From the NCBI GenBank assembly GCA_000438175.1, contig FR900472.1:61244-125243 (forward strand): a DNA stretch of 64,000 nucleotides, given 5' to 3'. The translations under genes were made by a program, and so were the position numbers. The notes beneath the pieces are model-generated. The model made no database searches and was not told the DNA's origin. It was given only the letters and a program-made list of their open reading frames with translations. Of the stretch, positions 8,290-16,148 are shown piece by piece; position 1 is the first letter of the stretch; the number at the start of each line of letters is the position of its first letter. The DNA is from Fusobacterium sp. CAG:439. Lineage in GTDB: Bacteria > Cyanobacteriota > Vampirovibrionia > Gastranaerophilales > Gastranaerophilaceae.

Positions 8290-9352
8290 AAGAATAAAAA
8301 GACACATATCACCGCAGGTTAAGGCACTGGCTGATGCGCAGAAAATTGCGTTTGCGCCTTTAACTTTTCAGGCAGTTGCCGCTATGCTTAAATTCGGTAT
8401 TCTTGAATTTTTAGACGAAAATCCTTCTGCTGTTCAACAGATTGTTGAAAACTGTAATGTGTCAAAATATACTGCCGAAACTTTGCTTGAAGCTGCCTGT
8501 GCCGCAGGGCTTGTTATAAAAACAGGGGAAAAATATGTAAATTCACTTGTTGCTTCAGCTTTTCTGCACAATGAAATGACAAAGGTTAATTTTAATTTTG
8601 TCAAAGATGTCTGCTATCTCGGGGCGTCAGAGCTTGCAAATTCGTTTGAACAGGAAAAAGCACTCGGGTGTAAAAAGTTTATAGGGGATTATGAAACGAT
8701 TTATAATGCACTTCATGAACTTCCATGTGATGTGAAAAAAAGCTGGTTTGAATTTGACCATTTTTATTCGGACAGATGTTTTGAAGAAGTTTTAAAGATT
8801 ATATTTGAGAATAAACCTTCCAAAATTTTTGACATCGGCGGAAATACGGGTAAATTCGAACGCGCCTGTCTTGAATTCGACAAGAACTGTATTATAAATA
8901 TGATTGATCTGCCCGAAAATATTGAAGAAGCTAAAAAACATCTTCATAATGACAGGCTGAAATTTCACGGGATTGATGTTTTGAAGGATAAAATGCCTGA
9001 AATTTCGGGTGTTGTTTTGATGAGCCAGTTTCTCGATTGTTTTTCTGAAGAACAGGTTATTTCAATTCTTACAAACATAAAAAATTCAATGGCGGATGAT
9101 ACAAAGATTTATATTCTTGAACCGTTTACCGATAAACAGCTTTTTGACGGCGCAACTAATTCTCTTGTTCATATTTCGCTTTATTTTACGTGCATGGCAA
9201 ACGGCAAAAGCAAGATGTATTCCGAAAAACGCATGATTGAAATGATTGAAAAAGCAGGTTTGAAAGTCAGTAAAAAACATGAAAATGTCGGAGTTCATGA
9301 CTATACTCTTCTTGAGTGCAGAAGTCAGCAAAAGGGGGAGCAAAGCGACTGA
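8279..9352 (+). CDS. SAM-dependent methyltransferase (O-methyltransferase type, with dimerisation domain)
   Basis: A 357-residue protein. Residues 20-95 form a winged-helix dimerisation domain (FQAVAAMLKFGILEFL). Residues 180-330 are the Rossmann methyltransferase, with motif I as IFDIGGNTGKF and a DLP motif that binds SAM. This layout is that of plant-type and natural-product O-methyltransferases. In aryl polyene clusters such an enzyme (ApeB-like) methylates the aryl head group; that target is inference. The start overlaps the exporter stop by 11 bases and uses GAAGAGGG from repeat copy 1. Its last residues (QQKGEQSD) run into repeat copy 2. Confidence 0.75.
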   Translation: MKYRRIKRHISPQVKALADAQKIAFAPLTFQAVAAMLKFGILEFLDENPSAVQQIVENCNVSKYTAETLLEAACAAGLVIKTGEKYVNSLVASAFLHNEMTKVNFNFVKDVCYLGASELANSFEQEKALGCKKFIGDYETIYNALHELPCDVKKSWFEFDHFYSDRCFEEVLKIIFENKPSKIFDIGGNTGKFERACLEFDKNCIINMIDLPENIEEAKKHLHNDRLKFHGIDVLKDKMPEISGVVLMSQFLDCFSEEQVISILTNIKNSMADDTKIYILEPFTDKQLFDGATNSLVHISLYFTCMANGKSKMYSEKRMIEMIEKAGLKVSKKHENVGVHDYTLLECRSQQKGEQSD

Positions 9353-9461
9353 CAGAGATATGGAAAATAACAAGTTAACCGGCGAAGAGGGGAAAAAAGG
9401 GAGCAAAGCGACTGACAGGGATATGGAAAATAACAAGATAATTGCCGCAGATGGTGTAAAA
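9336..9461 (+). repeat. Copies 2 and 3 of 63-bp repeat, in tandem
   Basis: Two units, beginning GGGAGCAAAGCGACTGACAG at 9336 and again at 9399, have a period of exactly 63 bases (21 codons); the second diverges near its end. They sit at the methyltransferase/acyltransferase junction. Each contains GATATGGAAAATAAC, an ATG that could start the acyltransferase, so the duplication adds or removes 21 residues without breaking the frame. Confidence 0.8.
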
Positions 9462-10355
9462 TGGTATGAGGTTAAAGAACAGGCAGCGGGGCATAAAAGA
9501 TTAATGCTCCTCTGGTATATTTATAATATTGCCGGTAAAAATGCCGTAAAATTTATTGTATTTTTTGTAACGCTTTTTGCTTTTCTCTGGGCACCGAAAA
9601 TCAGAAAATGTTCACAAAAATACTTAAATATTGCAGCGGGAAAAGGAACTGTATTTCAGTCTTTCAGACATTTCCTGAATTATTCCTACGGACTTGTCGA
9701 CAAGATGGAAATGTTTACGGATAAATTCAGTTTTAAAAACATCTCGTTTGCTGATGAAGATGTGAAAAAAATGCTCTATGATGATTTACTGAAAAAGAAA
9801 GGGATTTATTTTCTCTGCTCGCATCTGGGAAATATTAATGCCATGAGAACTTTTTTCCGCTCGGGTGAAGTCATAGATGATATTAAAGTAAACCTGTTTT
9901 TGGAAGCTAATCAGTGTAAAATTTTTAAAGATTTTATCAATAAGATATCATCTGATAATCCGATAACAGCCTATCCCGTAGAAAATATTGATGTTACAAC
10001 ATCTATTGAACTGAAAGATAAACTTGACGACGGCGAAATTCTTTTTATCGCAGGCGACAGAGTTTCTGCCCATAATAAAGATGCTGTGTTTAAGCATAAT
10101 TTTCTTGGACATAATGTTTCTTTTCCGCTCGGCGCGTTTAAATTTGCATTAATTCTCGGTGCACCTGTTTATTTTATTGTTTGTACGGCAGAAAAAGGCG
10201 GTAAATATAAAATTCATTTGAAAAAGTTTGAATTTGAGGGCAGACGAAAAGAAAAGCTTCAACAGCTCGAAAAACAATATGTAGAATTTCTTGAGGACTT
10301 AACAAAAAAATATCCTTTGCAATTCTATCATTTTTATGACTTTTTTAATATTTAA
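9423..10355 (+). CDS. LpxL/HtrB-like acyltransferase of aryl-polyene cluster
   Basis: About 310 residues from the ATG at 9423; ATGs at 9360 (previous repeat copy) and 9279 (inside the methyltransferase) are in the same frame, and I cannot exclude the one at 9360. An N-terminal hydrophobic segment (IVFFVTLFAFLWAPKI) is followed by CSHLGNINAM, the counterpart of the HxxxxE/D acyltransferase motif, and FIAGDRVSAHNK. The family transfers acyl groups to lipid A-like acceptors. Aryl polyene clusters contain such an enzyme, thought to attach the polyene to a membrane lipid. The 3' end overlaps the convergent lipoprotein gene by 11 bases. Confidence 0.7.
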   Translation: MENNKIIAADGVKWYEVKEQAAGHKRLMLLWYIYNIAGKNAVKFIVFFVTLFAFLWAPKIRKCSQKYLNIAAGKGTVFQSFRHFLNYSYGLVDKMEMFTDKFSFKNISFADEDVKKMLYDDLLKKKGIYFLCSHLGNINAMRTFFRSGEVIDDIKVNLFLEANQCKIFKDFINKISSDNPITAYPVENIDVTTSIELKDKLDDGEILFIAGDRVSAHNKDAVFKHNFLGHNVSFPLGAFKFALILGAPVYFIVCTAEKGGKYKIHLKKFEFEGRRKEKLQQLEKQYVEFLEDLTKKYPLQFYHFYDFFNI

Positions 10356-10797
10356 GCAGAGAATTTTCTTTGGCAAATTCGATTTTATGTCCTTCATTAA
10401 GAATATTAAATTCGCTTTTCGGCATAGTCGTAAATTTATAAACATTGTTAAGCTGATCTTTTCCTTCGCCAAAACCGTCTTTAAATGAGCCTTTTCTTAA
10501 CTGCCAGTCAATATCCATTAAGCTTCCGTCATTACAGCCGAGTTTCATCTTTGCGCTTACTCTGTCATTTTTAAGGGTAATGCTTCTTGAAGGCGCATTC
10601 AAAAATACAACTCCGTCACATTCTTTTTTTGTACCTTTTTGAAAAAGTTTTACATCTGCATGTATCATATCACGGCGGTTATACGCACCGTAATAGATAT
10701 GACCGTCTGATGTATTTTGTGTTCTTATATACTGGTTGCAGCCTGTGGCTGACACCATAAGACTTAAGACAAATAATAACTTTAAAGCTTTTTTCAT
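10345..10797 (-). CDS. Putative lipoprotein of unknown function
   Basis: A 150-residue protein with a lipoprotein signal peptide (MKKALKLLFVLSLMVSATGC, Cys at residue 20 as lipidation site). The mature part is polar with beta-strand character and no motif I recognise. Its start codon overlaps the stop of the upstream gene (ATGA), so the two exported proteins form an operon and probably act together in the envelope. Confidence 0.65.
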   Translation of the reverse strand: MKKALKLLFVLSLMVSATGCNQYIRTQNTSDGHIYYGAYNRRDMIHADVKLFQKGTKKECDGVVFLNAPSRSITLKNDRVSAKMKLGCNDGSLMDIDWQLRKGSFKDGFGEGKDQLNNVYKFTTMPKSEFNILNEGHKIEFAKENSLLKY

Positions 10798-11417
10798 AAT
10801 TCCTCTACAGGTATTGTTAAATCGTACATTTTTTTCATATCAAAAGATGTGTTTGTAATCTTTAATTCTTTAACTCTTACATCGTTAGGCAAAAGCAGTC
10901 TTACTTCATAGTCTGTGTTTGGCTCAATTCTGACAGGCATGTCATATTTAGCGTATAAGTCCTGACTGATTTTAACATTTCCTCTTACAGCTTTGTCTGT
11001 TGGAGCAGCCATTCCTACATAAATTGCGGCTCCTATAGGAGCACCTATAAACAGCGTAATCCCTGTTACGCCGCCTGCTATTAATGCCCCGGGAAGTGCA
11101 AGACCGTAATATCTTCCCATATCACGCTTTCTTGATTTTCTGTACTGTGTGCGTCTGCTGTCTGATTTTATAACTTTTCCGTCAAGAGTTACGATATCTA
11201 CTTCCGTATTTGCCGAAAGTAAAATCGGTTTGCTGTTGATATTTTTTAGTTTCAGCGTATATGGGGTGTAATGTTTTAATACGGTTTTATGTTTGTACTC
11301 TTTTTTAGTGAGTTCAATCATTTCCGTTTTAACGTTCGGCATTACATCAGCCGCAAAAGCACCGTTTAATAATAAATTTGACAGCAAAAATGCTGTAATA
11401 ATCTTTTTCATCACCAT
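10794..11417 (-). CDS. Exported protein of unknown function
   Basis: A 207-residue protein with a signal peptide (cleavage near NGAFAAD). The mature region starts with beta-strand-like sequence, has a glycine/alanine-rich hydrophobic stretch (about residues 105-135, GLALPGALIAGGVTGITLFI) that could be a membrane segment, and ends with more strands. No family is recognised. No ribosome binding site precedes the ATG at 11417, but TATATT lies exactly six bases upstream, suggesting a leaderless mRNA; a second ATG two codons later is an alternative start. Confidence 0.6.
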   Translation of the reverse strand: MVMKKIITAFLLSNLLLNGAFAADVMPNVKTEMIELTKKEYKHKTVLKHYTPYTLKLKNINSKPILLSANTEVDIVTLDGKVIKSDSRRTQYRKSRKRDMGRYYGLALPGALIAGGVTGITLFIGAPIGAAIYVGMAAPTDKAVRGNVKISQDLYAKYDMPVRIEPNTDYEVRLLLPNDVRVKELKITNTSFDMKKMYDLTIPVEEL

Positions 11418-11481
11418 ATGTTAAATATATCATTCTATAAGTTAAAGGTCAATAATTTGTTTTCTGTGATAAAATTTGTTT

Positions 11482-12120
11482 ATGATAAAAACTGTTATCT
11501 TTGATTTAGACGGAACACTTCTTAACACTTTAGAGGATTTGAAGGATGCTGCAAATTTTGCTCTTTCCGAATTCGGCTACCCTAAACGCTCTCTTGAGGA
11601 AATAAGATGTTTTGTCGGAAATGGTGTTAGAAAGCTTATTGAGCGGGCTGTTCCCAAAGATTGTGAAAATATTGATGAATGTCTTTGTGTTTTTAAGAAA
11701 AATTATTCTGCAAATATGTGTAACAATACTGTTCCCTATAATGGTATCTTAAAGATACTGAAAGATTTACAGGACAATGGGGTTAAAATCGGTGTTGTGT
11801 CTAATAAATTCGATTCTGCTGTAAAGGAATTGTGTAAAAAATATTTCGGAAATCTTGTTGATATTGCAGTCGGTCAGTCTGATGATGTATCTAAAAAACC
11901 GGCTCCCGAAGGGGTTTTTAAAGTAATGAAAGAACTCGGTGCCGATAAAAATTCTACGGTATATATAGGGGATTCGGAAGTTGATGTTCAGACCGCGAAA
12001 AATTCCGGACTTCCGTGCATAGGCGTGACGTGGGGTTTTCGTAATAAAAATGACCTTCAAGGAGCTGACTATATTATTGACAATCCTTGTGATATAATCA
12101 GCGTAATAAGGAGTATGTAA
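11482..12120 (+). CDS. gph: Phosphoglycolate phosphatase-like HAD hydrolase
   Basis: A 212-residue HAD phosphatase. Motif I is VIFDLDGTLLNT, motif II lies in VVSNKFDS, motif III is the Lys in KKPAPEGVF, and motif IV is YIGDSEVDVQTA. It would dephosphorylate 2-phosphoglycolate or a similar small phosphate ester. The ATG at 11482 has no Shine-Dalgarno but has an extended -10 (TGATAAAAT, box 11470-11475) six bases upstream. The next gene starts immediately after its stop codon. Confidence 0.8.
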   Translation: MIKTVIFDLDGTLLNTLEDLKDAANFALSEFGYPKRSLEEIRCFVGNGVRKLIERAVPKDCENIDECLCVFKKNYSANMCNNTVPYNGILKILKDLQDNGVKIGVVSNKFDSAVKELCKKYFGNLVDIAVGQSDDVSKKPAPEGVFKVMKELGADKNSTVYIGDSEVDVQTAKNSGLPCIGVTWGFRNKNDLQGADYIIDNPCDIISVIRSM

Positions 12121-12528
12121 ATGGAAAAACTTTCTGTAAGCCTGGAAGATTATATTGAAGAAATTTATAATCAGGTATTAAAAAACGGTCAGGCAAAAGT
12201 TACTGCAATTGCCGGAACATTAAACGTCAAAAAAGCTTCTGTGACCGGAGCATTGAATATTTTGTCCGAAAAGAAACTTATTAACTATGCGCCCTATTCG
12301 CCGATTACACTTACACCAGAAGGCGAAAAAATAGCAAAAGATATTTTGACAAAACATGAAAATTTGTCGGAGTTTTTCATGGAAGTTTTAGGGATTGAGC
12401 GCGAAGAAGCTGTTGAAACAGCCTGCAAAATGGAACATATTGTATCGGATAAACTTTTTGATAATATGGTAAAACTTACCGAATATGTAAAATCAGATTT
12501 AAAAGATAAGATAAAAAAATTATACTAA
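12121..12528 (+). CDS. DtxR/MntR-family metal-dependent regulator
   Basis: A 135-residue protein. Residues 1-65 are a winged helix typical of DtxR/MntR (LEDYIEEIYNQVLKNGQAKV, then AGTLNVKKASVTGALN). Residues 70-125 are the metal-binding dimerisation domain (EHIVSDKLFDNM). The C-terminal SH3-like domain is absent, as in MntR. It probably senses Mn or Fe. It directly abuts gph (the ribosome binding site AAGGAG lies inside gph) and faces a convergent Xre gene overlapping it by 4 bases. Ferritin and mntP elsewhere in the window are possible targets, which is inference. Confidence 0.8.
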   Translation: MEKLSVSLEDYIEEIYNQVLKNGQAKVTAIAGTLNVKKASVTGALNILSEKKLINYAPYSPITLTPEGEKIAKDILTKHENLSEFFMEVLGIEREEAVETACKMEHIVSDKLFDNMVKLTEYVKSDLKDKIKKLY

Positions 12529-12749
12529 TCAAAGATAAACAATTTATAAACGTCGATTTTCAGGGCATCTGCAATAAGTTTTACGGTTTCAATAGTCGGT
12601 GAACTTTCACCCCTTTCAATAAGTCCCATTGACGAACGGCTTATGTTCGCCGCATAAGCTAACTCTTCTTGTGTTAAGTCTTTTTTTGTTCTTTCTACTT
12701 TGATTTTATGACCGACTTTTTTAGAGAAATTGTTTATTACTTTCTTCAT
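12525..12749 (-). CDS. Xre-family helix-turn-helix regulator
   Basis: A 74-residue single-domain Cro/CI-type protein. The helix-turn-helix spans about residues 12-70 with LTQEELAYAANISRSSMGLIERGESSPT. It is divergent from the small gene at 12861, and the space between them carries nested inverted repeats over the promoter, so it most likely represses itself and that neighbour. Confidence 0.8.
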   Translation of the reverse strand: MKKVINNFSKKVGHKIKVERTKKDLTQEELAYAANISRSSMGLIERGESSPTIETVKLIADALKIDVYKLFIFD

Positions 12750-12760
12750 TATGTCTATAA

Positions 12761-12816
12761 TATTAGACTATTGACAGAAAATTGTCTACGTAGTATTTTA
12801 ACTTTGTAGTCTAATA
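12761..12816. promoter_or_regulatory. Divergent promoter with nested inverted-repeat operators
   Basis: TTGACA (12771-12776), 17 bases, then TATTTT (12794-12799) drives the plus-strand gene. The promoter is flanked by a perfect 10-bp inverted repeat, TATTAGACTA (12761-12770) and TAGTCTAATA (12807-12816), with GACA/TGTC half sites and the palindrome CTACGTAG between them. The adjacent Xre protein is the obvious ligand (inference). Confidence 0.6.
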
Positions 12817-12860
12817 AACAAGACAAAATATTGAATAAAGTAAGAATAAAGGAGAAAAAT

Positions 12861-13055
12861 ATGAATAAAGATCTGCATAACCTGCTCTGTGATATAAACA
12901 AGCTGTGTATGCTTATACAAACATTTTCTGATGCATATAATTATTGCATGGGTGAGGGGAAAAATGATGCTCATTTAATGATCTTAAATCGTTCAATATT
13001 GAACCAATCTCTAGAAATTCGGGAGAAATTAGATATTCTGTTTCTAAAATTTTGA
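12861..13055 (+). CDS. Small protein of unknown function next to Xre
   Basis: A 64-residue protein starting MNKDLHNLLCDINKL after a clear AAAGGAG ribosome binding site; I prefer this over an upstream in-frame start. It is predicted mostly helical with three Cys residues and no recognised domain. It is expressed from the operator-covered promoter at 12771 and is probably the main target of the divergent Xre repressor. A toxin-antitoxin role is possible but nothing in the sequence shows it. Confidence 0.5.
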   Translation: MNKDLHNLLCDINKLCMLIQTFSDAYNYCMGEGKNDAHLMILNRSILNQSLEIREKLDILFLKF

Positions 13056-13075
13056 TAAAATATAAAATTACCCCC

Positions 13076-13118
13076 TTGACAAAAAAAATTCTTTAGTATA
13101 AAGTTAGTTTGAACTAAC
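13076..13118 (+). promoter_or_regulatory. Promoter-like sequence with palindromic operator
   Basis: TTGACA (13076-13081) and TATAAA (13097-13102, spacer 15) precede the perfect palindrome GTTAGTT-TG-AACTAAC (13103-13118), where transcription should begin. The palindrome is a likely repressor site. Spacing is shorter than ideal. Confidence 0.45.
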
Positions 13119-13132
13119 AAATAAGGAAACGC

Positions 13133-14179
13133 ATGAAAATATCAACTATCTGTAAATACGTTGACCAGCCAATGATACTCAACAAACTTGATCAGAAAAT
13201 GCCTGCCCTTCTGATAGGAGCGGGCGGAACTTACGGACTTGTAGATTCTTTTAAGCACTCTAAAAAGGACAAAGAACATGCGAAAAAAAAGTTTGTTCAA
13301 AATGCAATTGTAATTTCAAGCACAATAGGTGCATCCTTACTTGGTACAAGAGGTTTGAAAATCGGCGGCAAGAAAATATTTAACGGATTAATGGAACGTG
13401 TTCATTTTACAGAACTGCAAAAAGTCCAGACGGAAGCTGTCGATAATTTTCTCAAAAAAACTAAGATTAATGACAAAGAAATTCTTAACGCTCTTGAAGC
13501 CGTTAAATTAAAAGAACTTTCACCAAAACAAATCGAATTATTAACAAACAAACTTCCTACATCTCCTGCGAAACAAGAACTTTTCAGCGTAATCCTGCCT
13601 GAAAAGAAAAATTTAAATTCAAAGGAGATTTTTTCTGAAATTAAACGGTTATCTCTTTTAGGGTTAATACCTGTCGTGGGCGGAGTGACAGGCGGTATAA
13701 TTGCCGATAAAGCTACACATACAAACAATAGAAAAGGAACGGCCGATAAGGTCAAAGAGGGCTTGTACCAGTATCTTGCAAATATCTTCCTATGTAATGT
13801 AGGTGCCGGTACTGCCCTATTTCTTTCGGAAAGATTAGAGAAAGCTAAAAAGATTAAACCTCTTACTCCAATGAAAAAACTAGCCGTCATATTAACAGGT
13901 ATAACTGCAACAGGTATTATCGGCGGAAGTTATATTGCTAATTATGTAAGCAAAAAATGTATTAATCCTTTATTCGGGGAGAAAAAATCAGATAAAGGAA
14001 TTTACAGCGAACGTAAACCCGAAGCTTTAGATATTGCTCTCCACGCGGATGATATTGCAACTGCGGGAATTTTATCGGGATTTAAGTGGATTGAACCTGC
14101 ACTTCCCTTTATGTATTTTATATCGGGTTACAGGGCAGGTATAGGCTATCGAAATAACAATAAATGTTCTGATAATTAA
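13133..14179 (+). CDS. Membrane protein of unknown function
   Basis: A 348-residue protein with several glycine-rich hydrophobic segments (about residues 23-36, 64-76, 176-193, 222-240, 252-272 and 315-330) separated by lysine-rich loops. It is not recognised; the style (GG-rich segments, basic linkers) resembles other lineage-specific proteins in this window. The start follows AAGGAAACGC. A palindromic operator lies just upstream, so expression is probably switched. Confidence 0.5.
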   Translation: MKISTICKYVDQPMILNKLDQKMPALLIGAGGTYGLVDSFKHSKKDKEHAKKKFVQNAIVISSTIGASLLGTRGLKIGGKKIFNGLMERVHFTELQKVQTEAVDNFLKKTKINDKEILNALEAVKLKELSPKQIELLTNKLPTSPAKQELFSVILPEKKNLNSKEIFSEIKRLSLLGLIPVVGGVTGGIIADKATHTNNRKGTADKVKEGLYQYLANIFLCNVGAGTALFLSERLEKAKKIKPLTPMKKLAVILTGITATGIIGGSYIANYVSKKCINPLFGEKKSDKGIYSERKPEALDIALHADDIATAGILSGFKWIEPALPFMYFISGYRAGIGYRNNNKCSDN

Positions 14180-14205
14180 TTTTTTTCTACACACCTTCTT
14201 ATACA

Positions 14206-14232
14206 AAAAAGGGCTCTCACTCACAGTGGGAG
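14206..14232 (+). terminator. Hairpin terminator candidate
   Basis: GCTCTCAC-TCACA-GTGGGAGC forms an 8-bp stem with one G-U pair, preceded by AAAAAAGG and followed by TTACATTTT. It would end transcription of the membrane-protein gene before the prepilin gene. The U-tract is interrupted, so strength is uncertain. Confidence 0.4.
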
Positions 14233-14311
14233 CTTACATTTTGAATATCATAAGATTGAAAGTTTGAAAAATATATGATAAAATAGTTACTAATGAAAGA
14301 AAGGAGTAAAT

Positions 14312-15150
14312 ATGAAACTAAATGAAGCAAAACAGATGACATTACATCAAAAGTTCTACAACTTTTGTGTTAAGGTAGTCGGGGGGGGGGCAATTTAAGA
14401 GCTTCTTCTCGAGGTTTTACACTGGCAGAGGTTCTAATAACTTTAGGTGTATTAGGTATAGTTGCAGCAATGACTTTACCTTCTCTTATTCAGGAACATC
14501 GTGAAAAACAGCGTGTAGCACAGCTGAAGAAGGTCTATTCGGTATTATCTCAAGCATTTCTAATGGCTCAAACAGAATATGGTGATATACAAGATTGGGA
14601 ATATTCCAGTACAGAAACAGGTGAAACTGATGAAAACGGTGAACCTGTTTTGGATACAACGGGTCAGGAATTATTTGCTGATATCTTAAAAAAATACATT
14701 AAGCAGTCAGGAAAAACAAGCCAAACTTTCAGACAATATTTATCGCTTGATGGAAGAAATTATTCATCCGGCGGGAGTGCTGAACTTAAGGATACTTCTA
14801 ATAAAATTTATACTGCAGACGGGGCTGTTATAATGATTGGATGGGTTAATAAAGATTGTAGCAGAACTGCAGCGGGATGCGGAGATATTGAAGTTTTTTT
14901 GCCCGAAAAAACGGCAAAAGTTGGTGTAAGTGCATTTTGGTTTTATATAACCCCCACAGGGATAAAGCCATACGGTCATCAGGGGCATTTACGTTCATTT
15001 GAAGATTATTGTGATATTACAAATTCTAAGGGTATAGAAGCAACGGCGCAAGGCAGAGGCTGTACTGCATGGGTTTTATATAATGAAAACATGGATTATC
15101 TGCATTGCCCTAAAAAACTCGGCTGGGATAAAGCATCAAAATGCAGATAG
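14312..15150 (+). CDS. Prepilin-like protein with in-leader poly-G tract (out of frame as read)
   Basis: Starting at ATG 14312 after GAAAGGAG, the leader MKLNEAKQM... runs into ten G (14381-14390) and stops two codons later (GCA ATT TAA). The prepilin core lies in the frame that one more base would restore: NLRASSRG then FTLAEVLITLGVLGIVAAM, a prepilin-peptidase site (G before F, Glu at +5) and hydrophobic helix. Restored, the protein has 279 residues with a 35-residue leader. There is no ATG, GTG or TTG between tract and core, so the mature pilin cannot be made without passing the tract. The C-terminal Cys pair (GCTAWVLYNENMDYLHC) is pilin-like. Function: pseudopilin or adhesive pilus/type II secretion subunit. 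Confidence 0.75.
14381..14390 (+). repeat. Poly-G tract, 10 G (locus 1)
   Basis: Ten G between GTAGTC and CAATTTAAGAG, within the leader of the prepilin-like gene. Length 10 gives a stop after two codons; length 11 or 8 joins the start to the pilin core. A homopolymer of this size is mutable by slipped-strand mispairing. Confidence 0.9.
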
Positions 15151-15639
15151 CGGAAACGTATCTGTTTTTGCTTCCATAATATAATCGTCCATTACAAAAC
15201 CTGAACCGATGTCGGTGACAACGGCATCAACAGTTTTAAATCCCCATTTTTTATAGGCAGTAATGGAATTTGTGTTGTGCTTGTTGACAGTAAGCCTTAT
15301 CGGTTTACCGTCAGCGAGCTCTCTTATTTTTTCAAAGGCTTTTGTGCCTATGCCTTTATGTCTGAACTCTTTTTTTATATAAAGTTTTGACAAAAACAGG
15401 TAATTTTTTTTGTAAGATATTCCGAAATAACCTGCTTTTTCATTATTTTGCAGAATGAAATAATATGAATAGCTTTCTTTTTCAATCTGATTTGCTATTG
15501 CTTTTTCGGATTGAAAATTTTCCACCATATAATCAATTTGTTCAACAGAAAGAATGCAAGTCCAGTATTCATGCCAGATGCTTGAAGCCAGACTTGCAAG
15601 TTCTTTTATATTTTCAACTTTCTCAAATGTAACAGTCAT
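15136..15639 (-). CDS. GNAT-family N-acetyltransferase
   Basis: A 167-residue single-domain acetyltransferase. The acetyl-CoA pyrophosphate loop is EFRHKGIGTKAFEKI (about residues 97-110), followed by a VNKHNTNSITAYKKWGF strand-helix typical of the family. The substrate is unknown. Its start touches the ferritin stop (one base shared), so it is in an operon with ferritin; the 3' end overlaps the convergent prepilin gene by 15 bases. Confidence 0.8.
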   Translation of the reverse strand: MTVTFEKVENIKELASLASSIWHEYWTCILSVEQIDYMVENFQSEKAIANQIEKESYSYYFILQNNEKAGYFGISYKKNYLFLSKLYIKKEFRHKGIGTKAFEKIRELADGKPIRLTVNKHNTNSITAYKKWGFKTVDAVVTDIGSGFVMDDYIMEAKTDTFPLSAF

Positions 15640-16148
15640 TATTCGATAACCGGCTGTACAAATGTTCTTGCTGCAAGTTCTTTATCGAGCATTAACAAGG
15701 CTTTTTTGTCATCACCGATAAGTTTTAATGTTGCAAGAACCTGACCTGCGTTATCTTCTTCTTCAACCTGTTCTTTTAAATACCAGTTCAAGAATGACAT
15801 TGCGGCGCGGTCTTTAACTTCTTCCGCTGCATCCATTAGTTCATTAATAGAAGCTGTTACGTATTCCTCATGTTTTAAAACATTTTCGAACACATCTAAA
15901 GGAGATTTCCAGTCAACTTCAGGTTTTTCAATTGCTTCAAGAATGACAGATCCTCCGCGCTGGTTCAGGTAATCAAACATGCCCATAGCGTGTGCGCGTT
16001 CTTCTTGAACCTGTACTGACATCCAGTTTACAAAGCCTTTAAGATTTAATCTTTCAAAATATGCCTGCATTGAAAGATACAAATATTCAGAGTAAAATTC
16101 TTTGTTAATTTGAACATTAAATGCTTTTTCTAATTTTTCGCTAATCAT
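15639..16148 (-). CDS. ftnA: Bacterial non-heme ferritin
   Basis: A 169-residue ferritin, the usual family length. Ferroxidase-centre residues are visible: Glu in NKEFYSEYLYLSM, the Glu/His pair in VQEERAHAMGMFDYL, and later Glu in EQVEEEDNAGQVL. It stores iron in the cytosol as a 24-mer and protects against oxidative stress. A GAGAGG ribosome binding site precedes the ATG. I see no clear Fur box upstream. Confidence 0.9.
   Translation of the reverse strand: MISEKLEKAFNVQINKEFYSEYLYLSMQAYFERLNLKGFVNWMSVQVQEERAHAMGMFDYLNQRGGSVILEAIEKPEVDWKSPLDVFENVLKHEEYVTASINELMDAAEEVKDRAAMSFLNWYLKEQVEEEDNAGQVLATLKLIGDDKKALLMLDKELAARTFVQPVIE

Noticed and set aside
9279..9422. Acyltransferase start at 9279 inside the methyltransferase gene
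   Set aside because: It would add a segment encoded by the methyltransferase tail in another frame. The ATG within repeat copy 2 or 3 (9360 or 9423) is more natural; 9423 is chosen with some doubt.
12861..13055. Xre (12525) plus small protein (12861) as a toxin-antitoxin pair
   Set aside because: They are divergent rather than co-transcribed, and the small protein shows no toxin family features; repressor and target is the simpler reading.
14470..15150. Prepilin gene 1 read as an ordinary protein starting at MTLPSLIQEH
   Set aside because: That ATG lies inside the hydrophobic prepilin helix, has no ribosome binding site, and would discard the cleavage site. The real start, with GAAAGGAG, is at 14312, before the poly-G tract.
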